The notes under the pieces were generated by a model, which was given only the letters and a program-made list of their open reading frames with translations, was not told where the DNA came from and did not search any database. The translations under genes were made by a program, and so were the position numbers. A DNA stretch of 64,000 nt from the NCBI RefSeq assembly GCF_002994745.2, contig NC_037090.1:4709501-4773500 (forward strand), given 5' to 3'. Below are positions 48,652 through 60,125 of this stretch, one piece after another. Positions within the stretch are counted from its first letter, which is position 1. Every line of letters begins with the position of its first letter. Origin of the DNA: Rosa chinensis (Eukaryota > Streptophyta > Magnoliopsida > Rosales > Rosaceae).

Positions 48652-49506
48652 TTTCTCTTTACAGATATAACAGGTCCTAAGAAAGTAGGATTTTTTTATT
48701 ATTATTGCTGTAATGGTAGATGAACCACCAGAACAGTGAGTAAATTGACAGGTATGACAATTCGAACTGGCTACAATTTATTATGATATGTGTCACTGTT
48801 TCTCCATGGATGCTAAATTCTGAAGCTGTGACAATAAAAGAAGCAAGGGCAGACTTGGGACTTGCACACTTGTATACATTATCAAGCTGAAGCTTTTATT
48901 ATTTCTGGCAAGTAGGTGTACATGTCATTGTAACTTGCAATGTATTAAAGGACCACATCATTAAACCCTGGTCTGGTGGTCAACTAGGGTTGGCCCTGGA
49001 TAATAATTTAGGGAGAACTTGTTGGCAGCCATAGCTGAGGCTCCTTTCAGAGAGCAGAACCACACATAAATCTGAACCGATATTTCATAAGGACCCACTT
49101 AAATATCAAGTTGTACATAAATTCTCGAAAGCAAAGATAGTATCTGCTAAATACATATATCAAATGGGAGAATGGAAGCCATATATATCTTATGCTGTTC
49201 AGTTTCGCTTTTGTTGTAACTACCAGATATGATGAACTGTATGAAAACCCAACTAGAAATCTTCCAGCTTCTGTAAATTCGTCCTAGGAGTAAAAAAAGA
49301 AAAAAGAAAAAAAAAAATTCCTGATATAAGAAATCACAAACCCACATGGCCACATGCAGAAGTTTAACAGTTCAACTCCTACAAGGATATATATTAAACA
49401 GAGAAAATTTGTAGAGTGGGAATAAACACACCTCAATCCTGCTTCTTTTGTCTCTAAAAATACAATGTACTTGATTTTGGTAAAGTCTGCTTTGAAGGAT
49501 TTGCTC
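48652..49506. other. Promoter region of the receptor kinase and PPR 3' flank
   Basis: AT-rich, with a poly(A)-like tract at about 49295-49318. No gene supported. Confidence 0.5.
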
Positions 49507-51513
49507 TCATCTCTTTTCATCTTGATCTAAGTAATAAAGTAAAAACCTCTCATCCGGTACATATCCTTCATCTTTCATAAGTCTAAGCAATTCTGCCAAA
49601 ACCCTATAAATGATCTCTGCTTGTGGATGCATTTTATCACCAACAACAAAGCTCTGAACTTTCTTTTCAATTTCAATCCAACTAATACCCGTTTCTTTTG
49701 CCACCCCCATCTCCTTCATCCCCTTAATAGTCTTTGCTCTGTCTTTCCACCTTCCTTCAGAAGAATATATATTGGCAAGCAAAACATATGGTGCGGGACT
49801 CTGCGGTGCTGCCAAAACCAACTGATCTGCAGCATATTTACCGATGTCAGAATTACCATGAATGCTACAAGCACCAAGCAATGCTTGCCAAACAAGTACA
49901 CCAGGATTCTCAGGCAGTTCTTTAATGAAATTTTTAGCCTCAGTTAGAAGTCCTGCCCGACCTAACATGTCAACAATACCGGCATAGTGTTCTGGCCTCG
50001 GACTCATCCCATGTTCTTCTTTCATAGAGTTCAGAAACTCCATGCCCCTTTCGATCAACCCAACATGGCTACAAGCATGAAGTAGAGACAGAAATGTAAT
50101 GTCTGTTGGTTGTACGCCTTCCATTTGCATCTTTTCATACAATTGTAATGCTTTGGAGCCATCTCCGTGACGGGCAAAAGCTGCAATCATTGAATTCCAT
50201 GAAACCGAGTTCCTTTGAGGCATTCGAGTGAACACTTTAGCCGAATCCTCCAGCTCTCCACACTTGGAATACATATTTATAAGCCCATTTGTAACAAAAG
50301 AGTTATAACCAAAATTCTTTTTGACAATTAAAGAGTGGAGTTGCTTTCCCAGGCCTAAAGAAGTATCAACACCAAATACCCCAAGAACTGCTGAAACCAT
50401 GTCTGGGTCAATTTCAATCCCTGCCTTCATCATTTTCACAAAAATCTGGATAGCTTCAGTCTCAAACCCATTTTGTGCAAATCCCACAAGGATAACAGTC
50501 ATGGAAACCCCATCAAGTTCTTCGGTGGACTCAAATATTCTCCATGCATCTTCCACACTACCACATTTTGAGTACATGTCCATCAATGAACTCTCAATGC
50601 ACAGGTCTGATTGAACTCCCAATTTCCATACAAGTCCATGAATTTGACGCCCCGCCCTTATCGCCTGCAATCCAGAACACGCCATGAGTGAGCCCAAAAA
50701 CGTCATAGCATTCGGTTCCACCACACCACTCCGCATCTCCGCAAACACCTTCAAGCTCTCAACATAGAAACCATTCTGTGCAAGGCCCGAAATCATTGCC
50801 GTCCATGTAATCACATTCCTCTCAAACATCTCATCAAAAACCCGTCTTGCTGAGCCAAAACACCCACATTTACAATACGATGTTATCAAAGCATTCCCCA
50901 CTTCAGTTTCCCTCTCAAACCCATTCAAAACCACCAAACCATGCATCATTTTGTTCAAGTAACAACACTCCTCCCCATCAAAACCCGCTATAATGCAAGT
51001 CAAAGTAGCTTTATCAAATCGATAAAAACCCGACTCCCGCATTCGCTTGAAGTACCCAAAACCAATCTCACACTCCCCATTTCTCAAAAACCCCGAAATC
51101 ATAGTATTCCAAGAAACCGTATCTCTCACAGGCATTTCGTCGAACATCTTAACTGCATTCTTTTCTTTACCACATTTCAAGTACATGGAGAGCAGAGAGT
51201 TCCAAATTACAAGGACATTGCAATTTTCGGTTTCGAAAAATTCAGGGTTCTTAATAATAGAGGCGTGGAGGGAAGAACCCAATTGAAAGTGACGATTTTT
51301 CCCACAAAAAGAAAGAAGCAGGCTTACATCGACATGGTTGAGGACCAATGCCGAGGTTTCTGAAATGGGGTTTTGGTAAACCCTGGTTTTGAGAAGAGAG
51401 AATAGAGAAGAAGCCCAAGAGGGGGAGTAGGGAAAGACCCATTTGGATTTCATCCATGAAACGTGACTCGCAAGACTAATCGTTGCCCGCTCTGTTTCAA
51501 AATTAGGGTTCAA
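49507..51513 (-). CDS. PPR protein, PLS class, E/E+ type
   Basis: Single-exon 668-aa ORF. It shows the P-L-S repeat pattern of organellar PPR proteins: [95 protein letters not shown], then E/E+ motifs ([54 protein letters not shown]). It stops at YYLDQDEKR with no DYW domain. Such proteins bind one RNA site each, often for C-to-U editing in chloroplasts or mitochondria, with a partner supplying the deaminase. It resembles my memory of Arabidopsis At3g05340. The start may be internal; the first 60 residues could be a targeting peptide. Confidence 0.93.
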   Translation of the reverse strand: MNPNFETERATISLASHVSWMKSKWVFPYSPSWASSLFSLLKTRVYQNPISETSALVLNHVDVSLLLSFCGKNRHFQLGSSLHASIIKNPEFFETENCNVLVIWNSLLSMYLKCGKEKNAVKMFDEMPVRDTVSWNTMISGFLRNGECEIGFGYFKRMRESGFYRFDKATLTCIIAGFDGEECCYLNKMMHGLVVLNGFERETEVGNALITSYCKCGCFGSARRVFDEMFERNVITWTAMISGLAQNGFYVESLKVFAEMRSGVVEPNAMTFLGSLMACSGLQAIRAGRQIHGLVWKLGVQSDLCIESSLMDMYSKCGSVEDAWRIFESTEELDGVSMTVILVGFAQNGFETEAIQIFVKMMKAGIEIDPDMVSAVLGVFGVDTSLGLGKQLHSLIVKKNFGYNSFVTNGLINMYSKCGELEDSAKVFTRMPQRNSVSWNSMIAAFARHGDGSKALQLYEKMQMEGVQPTDITFLSLLHACSHVGLIERGMEFLNSMKEEHGMSPRPEHYAGIVDMLGRAGLLTEAKNFIKELPENPGVLVWQALLGACSIHGNSDIGKYAADQLVLAAPQSPAPYVLLANIYSSEGRWKDRAKTIKGMKEMGVAKETGISWIEIEKKVQSFVVGDKMHPQAEIIYRVLAELLRLMKDEGYVPDERFLLYYLDQDEKR

Positions 51514-53339
51514 ACTCGGGCCAATTAGCTATTATATAGTAGTAGGCGCAATATGATGGAAGACCGATCCAATAGGTAGTACCGGCCCAATGAGCAGTCT
51601 AGTCCGAGACCAATATTAAGGCGATTAAAGTGGAAATTTTTGTATGTACCGACAGTGTAAGTGACTCAGCACCTATTAAATGATTTTAACTCTCGATATT
51701 TATAGTTAATATTTTTTTAATAACAAAAAAGTCAACTTGATGTTATTCAGCTATCCATTCATGTTGGTGTCGATGCTCTGAATCCTCCTCTTAATTAAAG
51801 ATCGATCTAATAGTTATATGATATGTTTACTTACTTGGAATGAAAAATAATCATGAATCAGAGACAACTGGAATGAGAGAAGAAAGGAATCAGTCTTGAT
51901 TCCAGAGCCTTTGATTCCTAAATTCATCTCATCTCTTCGTAATCAAATTCTTAAGTATTCAGGAATCGATTCCTGACAAAGAGATGAGATCTACACCTAT
52001 TTCAATTCCTCTATGTGTTAGTAAACGCAGGAATATTTTTACCTCAGAATCATTCCGATTCATTTATGTGTTAGTAAATGCTGGAATAATTACCCCATAA
52101 TTATTCTCTCCATTTTCATTCATATTTCAAGTAAGTAAACGTGTTCTTAATGATTTAAGTTTGAGGACTTTATTCGGCACTCAACTTCGGGTTGATTATG
52201 GAACAAGTTCGAGTTTGAATTGCACTTGAACTTAAGCAAAGCTTTAAGAAAGACAAAATATAATAAAACTATAATGATTGCGAGCTGAATTTTAAGGAAC
52301 AACCTAGCGGTTTCATAAATATATATTTCAAAATTCGAACTTGCATGACTTGTTTTTTGTAGTGACATTGATATTGAATGGAAGCTTGGCCCCTTGGTGT
52401 ATACTATAAATCCCAAAGCTTACCGAGTATGAGGTTTTGCTGAGAGATTGTAGTAGTTAAGCCGTAACACAGCTGCAGAAGCAAACCATGAATTCATCAT
52501 CCTTCTTCACAAATCATATCTCTTGAAAGCTCGATTTTGCAGAAATGAAGCTCAAATCACAAATCTAGGGTTTCACCTCGAAGAAGCTGGATGAGGCTTG
52601 AATGTAGAAGCGAAGAAAAGGATCAGACACATGATCAAGAGCCAGAGCTCTGATACCATGATAACATGGCTACCATGGTGCTATGAGTTATAGATTTGCA
52701 AGTGAAGCTTGAAGAAGATAAGAAAAATGTAGAGAAAACTTTGACAGTGTAATATCAGGTTCTTCTCATAAAATCCAGAAAATCTACAGACGATGGAACT
52801 TGGCGGAGTTTCCGAAGATCAGACGGTAGATGGGGCACCATATGGCTTGCTTTCTGAAGTGGGTTTGTGTCCTTCATAGGACCCATAGGGTTGAGTAGCC
52901 AGGGTTTAGGAGTTTCGTGATCAGCCATTCTTCTCTCTCTCCGACAACAATTGATCCAAATTTGGTTCGATCTGGATTAGTATGGATTCTTAGGATGTTT
53001 TTCGGCTAATAAACCAACAACACCGCCTGCAAACATATGAAACCCACCATTGCGAATACCAAGAATCCATCTGAAATTGAATTAAGCAAAGATCCTTGTG
53101 AGATTCATTTCTTTACAGGTTTTTGTTAAATTGATAAAAACGATTACAGAATCGAAACTACAGTGAAATAATTTACCTTGTGGTGGTGAAGCGAAGCTAA
53201 ATCTATCTTTGGGAGCTGATATTGGTATTCAAATAAAAACATTGTGATTCTCATTTGAATGGGTCTCTAGGAACGAAAAGAAAACAAGGCAAATAACGGT
53301 TGCAGAAAACAGAAAGGAACCCAAACTTAAAATTCAAAA

Positions 53340-53348
<9 letters not shown>
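51514..53348. other. Intergenic region with a possible MITE
   Basis: No genes supported. The stretch 51835-52140 is bounded by inverted GTTTACTTACTTG and CAAGTAAGTAAAC and holds repeated TATGTGTTAGTAAA(C/T)GC(A/T)GGAATA, which suggests a small inverted-repeat element, but no target duplication is clear. Confidence 0.45.
51835..52140. mobile_element. Candidate MITE with GTTTACTTACTTG termini
   Basis: Outer inverted ends GTTTACTTACTT(G/T)and the complement at 52128-52140. Internal phrase TATGTGTTAGTAAA recurs at about 52012 and 52063. Flanks are not duplicated in an obvious way, so the boundaries may be off. Confidence 0.4.
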
Positions 53349-54800
<1,452 letters not shown>

Positions 54801-55402
54801 TCATATATTTTTCAAACAAAATGGCTTTTGTTCAATTCCTACTAAATATTACGTCTCCATTACAAAATGTAACACTAATATTATGGTGTTTCTCATGGTC
54901 GAGTTTATTGCCCCCAATAAACTTTTATTACCCATAAATAAAATATTTTCTAACTTTTATTGCCCTCAAATAAAACGTTTATTGTCCCTCAATAAAACCT
55001 AAATAGTTTATTGCCCTCCCACCAATAAAACCTCCGGCAAGGTTTCGGCAAGGTCCAGTGAGATTTCGGAGACCTCTTGCAGGATTCCCTCAAAGTCCAG
55101 TGACCAGAGTCCGATGAAGTCTCCGTTGATTTTTCTCTCTTCCACTCTCACTCACTATGTGACAAAGGGGAAAAGGGCAAAATTGACCCAAAAATAAATA
55201 AATAACAAAAAAAAATAACTCAATTGGGTATTAGAGAAAAAAATGTAATTTGTTGGGTAAGTGGGTAATCTTATAAGATGATGGGGTACTTTAAATTTGG
55301 ATAAATAGACATTTACCCAATAAAGATTGCTCTGAAAAATTAATTAGAATTATACTCTTACATTATTATCTTTTTATTGTATCAACAATTGAGAATTACA
55401 AC
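54801..55402. other. AT-rich intergenic region
   Basis: Repeated words about TTTATTGCCC(C/T)(C/A)AATAAA between 54900 and 55030 give a loose repeat. No gene supported. Confidence 0.4.
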
Positions 55403-55641
55403 AACTATATTGAAGGAAACCCGAATTATGTGTGCCTGACCCAAACATGATTACTTGTTCTAGTTGTAATATGGTAGAATATTCTAGATCTCCTAATTAT
55501 CCGTATTTGTTTGGCATTCTTTGTACTCGCTCAAATATACTATACATGTAATCCTTTATATAAAGAGGTCACTCCACTATATTATCAATGAAAGCATCCA
55601 ATTATTCTATTACCTATATATCCTTGTCCTTAAACAAACTA
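55403..55641 (+). mobile_element. Solo LTR related to Copia 1
   Basis: LTR 55408-55636 (229 bp) with 5-bp duplication AACTA at 55403-55407 and 55637-55641. It aligns with the Copia 1 LTR: GGTAATATGG-like word, TCTAGAT, GTAATCCT(T/C)TATATAAAGAGG, ATTATCAATGAA, and the end TTAAACA. No internal Copia sequence borders it. A solo LTR forms by recombination between the two LTRs of a full element. Confidence 0.82.
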
Positions 55642-56551
55642 GTCTTTAACTTTCATTTACGAATGAGACTTATGCCACTAGATTACCAAATGGTACTGGG
55701 TTGTACTCTTAATAATTAACAGTTGGTTAGGATAATATTAATAAACAATTTAAACCCGAATTTTTTTTCCACTTCTTAATATAAACTAGGATAATTAGAG
55801 AAAATAATAATTTGAAAACTTTAACGTAAGATGATCAAAGCCACATGATATTAAAATGGTGCTAGCAGACCATTTTAAAATAATAATTTGGCTCAAAGAA
55901 GACCGCGCGGCACTTGCTAGTAGGCAAGTCAGCCAAGTCCTAGGGGCAAGCAAGAATACAATTATATAAATGTTGGGCAACCACGATAAACAAATGGATA
56001 TAATCAAAAGGAAAGATCAAGAAGCAATCTCACGAGACATATATAGACGATTAAATAATTCCTCTTTTATTGTTGGTAAGACGTCAAGAGAGGCAAAAGT
56101 AAATGTGCTTACCTATACTAGTTATGTAGTCCAAACTAGCCGCGACTAGAAACCTCTTCCTAAAGAGCATAACAGGCTTAAATAGCAAAACCAGTGGGAA
56201 ACATCCATTTGCTCAAGGAAACTAAATGCTAAATAAAATAAACTCATAAATTATAAATTACTAAAACACCCCTAACACACAAGCAACCAGCCAAAGGCTT
56301 AACAATTTAGGCTTTGCCCTCAATTGTTGGACATGGTCTGTTTCTTTTTTTTTTTTTTTTTTTGGGAAATAGAGTATAATGTATTAGATAACCAGCCATA
56401 TCTAAGTAGTACAAATTCATTACAAGTCAATTTGAGTCTGCTTTTAAAATGAATCTATAAACAAACAACAACTCCGTGTCTTCTGCAGAAAAATCATCGC
56501 CTAGCCCTCCATCTGCCTAGGAATGTGGAAGTTATCTCATCTCTTCAAGTC
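55642..56551. other. 3' flank of the broken receptor kinase copy
   Basis: AT-rich sequence; a poly(T) run at about 56343-56363 ends close to GGGAAATAGAG. No other gene supported. Confidence 0.5.
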
Positions 56552-58024
56552 TCAGATGATATTGGAGCTTTTCATAACCTGTTTCAATTTCTGCACAACA
56601 AAAGACATAGCAGGTCTTTCATGTGGATTCTCTTCTGTGCACATCAACCCCACATCAAGCATTTGAATGCAGCATTTCTCAAGCTCATCCAAAGCGCCAT
56701 GTGTGCTTTGTATCTCCTTTAATGTACTGTCAACAACATCCCAAACATGGTCTGGGAACGAAGAAACCACCCACTTCCTTAGATCAAGCCCATCCGGAAA
56801 CATATTGCTTGTCGGTCTTCTTCTTGTTATCATCTCAAGCACCATGACACCGAAGCTATAGATGTCTCCTTTTGCTGATACCTCAATTCCTTGTCCATAT
56901 TCTGTAATACAAGTAAACTCTATTAACCACAATGTTTGCTTTATAGATGTGAAACTAGTGATGTGATTATGCATACCTGGGGGAATGTAACCAATTGATC
57001 CACGTAGAAAATGCGTTGTGCTAACATGTGATTCGTTGGATTTCACAGCTGCGTTGAGCTTCCCAATCCCGAAATCTGCTACATGAGCCACCATATTGTT
57101 GTCAATAAGCACATTTTCTGGTTTTATATCACAGTGCATAATTTGGACTGGACAACCTTCTTGAAGATACTCCAAGCCACTAGCAACATCTATAGCTATT
57201 GACATTCTATCCCTCAACGATAATTCACATGCTCCTTCCTCTAGTTCACCAGGATAAAGATGCTGTGCTAAGTTACCATTGTCAATATACTCAAGAATAA
57301 GAGCCTTGAACTGTTTGTTCCAGGTATATCCCACCATTCTTACAAGATTCCGGTGCTTAACTTGGGACATTATTTGACATTCCCTCTTGAAGCTTCTGTA
57401 ACTCTGATTACCATCACCATGCAGTACCTTCACTGCCACGATATTTTGATTATTTTCCCCATTGTCAATAACTGCTTTATAGACTGCTCCGCTGGTTCCT
57501 CTACCCAGGAGGTGAGACTCATTGAACTCACCTGTTGCAATTTCAAGTTCCCTTTGGGTGAAAATTTGACTTCCATGATGGCTCGGTGATCCCATTACTC
57601 TTAGCATTCTGTGTTCAGGGTGTTCTGGTTTTGAATCCCGTTTTCTGAAGAAGAAGAAGAAACAATAAACAAAGACAGCAACCAGCACACAGACTACTGC
57701 AACTGCTGCAACCAAAGGGTAAAGTATCGATTTTCTTATTATATATTCTCTCTTTTGAACTACGCATGGCGGACGACCAAGTAGTGCAGAACCACCACAC
57801 AACCCCACATTCCCCAAGAATGAGCTTCTATTGAAAGATTTTATCCTCCCAGTGTCTGGAATTTCTCCTGATAACCTGTTATAAGATAAATTGAGATTCT
57901 TGATCATCTGTGCTTTAGCAATCCAGATTGGAATACTGCCATTTAATCGATTAAGTGACAAGTCCAAAACTTCAAGTTGAGTGATCAACTTCAACGACTC
58001 TGGAATAGTCCCCTCAAATATGTT

Positions 58025-58536
58025 GTTGCACACAATGTTTTAAAAGGCTAAGGCGTAGTCGAGGCGTTTTCGAGAGAGCCTCAGTAAGGCGTTCGCCTTG
58101 AGTCGTAAGGCGTAAGCCTTACGTATAAAGAGCTATATTACATTGTTGCCTGCAGAAAACATAGCATCCTATCAATTACATATAAACATAACAATCTGGG
58201 CATAACAATATGCCAATATTCAAAACATACCTATTAATTACATATAAACGTAACAATCTGGACATAACAATCTGCCAAGAATCAAAATATACCTATCAAT
58301 TACATATAAACATAACAATCTGGGCATAACAATATGCCAATATTCAAAACATACCTATCAATTACATATAAACATAACAATCTGGGTATAACAATCTGCC
58401 AAGAATCAAAATATACCTATCAATTACATATAAGCATAACAATCTCTACAATCTGCCAAGAATCAAAACATAACAATCTGGGCAGCATATCAATTAAACA
58501 AACTAGTTTTAGCAACTATTAACTGTACACACACAC

Positions 58537-58587
<51 letters not shown>

Positions 58588-59303
58588 ATTAAACAAACTG
58601 CGCAGCATAACAATCAGTTGATTCAACTATTGTATGTAAATTGACCGAAGACCGAAGACTTCTTTTTTCTTATTAGCCAAAGACTAGCACATTCGTCCTC
58701 TGCTGAGTTTATTTCGATCAACTCAATCTGTAATAAACCCCAAAACAGTTACTTACTTTGACCATAAACATGGGTGGGACTAGTTCTATCATGACAAGAA
58801 AAACAAAGTTGGATCGCAACATTGAATTGATAAACATTCATACCTTAAACTCTTCAAATCAAATCAACTCTGAAAGTGAAAATTTCTTGCTCCAATTCTG
58901 CAAACAGCCTCCTTTAGAGCGAAATCCTTGAGAAAACCAATGGGCTCTTGATCATTTTATCAAATTTGCTGCTTGGGAATTGATATTTGGAAGTGAAGGA
59001 GTAGGAGTTTTGATGAAGGATGCTGAAGCAACTCGAAAATGACTGCAGCCCGAGACCAAAGGGAGTTTTAATTCCCAAAACACCAAAACGACGTCGTTTT
59101 GGTGTTTAAAAAACAAAAAAAAAAAATCCTGAGCGTCCGCGTTGAACGCCTCTGGACGCGTTTTTGGCGCCTTTGCCGCCTTGATCTGCGCCTTCGCCGC
59201 CTCTGCGCCTCACCAGCAAAGCACACTCATTTTCTCATGCGCCTCGCGCCTTTTCAGCCTCAAGGCGCGCCTGAGGCGCGCTTTTTAATACCTTGGTTGC
59301 ACA
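58025..59303. mobile_element. Non-autonomous hAT element in the receptor kinase copy
   Basis: Element 58033-59295 (1263 bp) with a perfect 8-bp duplication GTTGCACA at 58025-58032 and 59296-59303. Ends are CAATGTTTTAAAAGGC and, complemented, CAAGGTATTAAAAAGCGCG. Eight-bp duplication and CA(A/G)(T/G)G ends are typical of hAT. Both subtermini are packed with AGGCG/CGCC words, probable transposase-binding sites. It has no transposase. Inside are a repeat array (58171-58475) and an (AT)n tract (about 58545-58585). Confidence 0.93.
58171..58490 (+). repeat. 62-bp tandem array with alternating subtypes
   Basis: Five units start with ATCAATTACATATAAACATA. Type 1 ends GCCAATATTCAAAACATACC and type 2 ends GCCAAGAATCAAAATATACC. 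They alternate 1-2-1-2-2', so the real duplicated block is about 124 bp. The last unit is shortened. Confidence 0.88.
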
Positions 59304-60125
59304 TGTTTAGATATGCCAAAGATATGCAGCTTCCCATCAATGTAGGTATGGAACCAGAAAACTGGTTGTCAGACAAGTCAATTGCCAGTACAGATACCAG
59401 CTTTCCAATGCTTGCAGGCAACTGTCCTTCGAAGTTATTGTTCGAAAGATTAAGAGAGAGAGCTAAATTGGAAAAACGGTCAATCTGTACAGGAACAGAG
59501 CCTTTTAAGTTGTTGAAAGATAGATCAAGCAGCATCATAAGAGAACATTGAGTAAGCTCAATCGGAAACTTTCATGATAGGCGATTTCTAGACAAGTAAA
59601 GATATCTCAGCTGTGAGAGATTACCAAGTGAAGGCGGAATTGGCCCACCAATCGAATTGTTGCCAAATTCTAGTAAACCAAGGTTAGGCATCATCCCCAA
59701 GTCTTTTGGCATTGGCCCAATAATTCTGTTGTTCCCCAAGTATAACCTCTGCAAATTCGAAAGCTTGCCAAGAGAAGATGGAATTTTTCCTTCCAAACGG
59801 TTGTATGACAAGTTCAAGGTTACCAGGCCGCTTAAGTTTCCGATTCTATCTGGTATACTTCCTGTAATGTGGTTATTAAAAATATTCAAGTAATAGAGAG
59901 TCAAAGATAACGAAACACAAGAGATAATTTTGACTGAATAACTCTCAGATATTTCATTCACCTTACAAGAAGGAATTCTATACAAATTCTGATAAGACAA
60001 GTACTACTCCTAAGGTAAGTATTAAACCTAATAATACTACAGATATTACATAATATTACATATCACAGAATATTACAGAATATCTACATAAATAAGGTAA
60101 GTATGACTCACGCCAACACTCCCCC

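Larger units (their letters stand above)
56552..59898 (-). pseudogene. Broken second copy of the LRR receptor kinase
   Basis: Paralogue of 45425-48651. Kinase end: 56552-56901, intron 56902-56976 (75 nt, no in-frame stop, so the ORF reads through), then 56977-58032. The reading frame is then cut by the hAT element and resumes at 59296-59898, where a Copia LTR cuts it again. A nonsense codon (TCA on the plus strand, 59572-59574) replaces the glycine of RLSGKF. The LRR and membrane part is almost identical to the intact gene, while the kinase has many changes (GRGTSGAVYKA, AVIDNGENNQN insertion, MHCDIKPENVLI). The upstream LRR and signal peptide would lie beyond the Copia element outside the window. 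Confidence 0.92.

Noticed and set aside
58171..58490. Regular repeat units that could suggest a CRISPR array
   Set aside because: Units are contiguous with no unique spacers, inside a hAT element of a plant genome.
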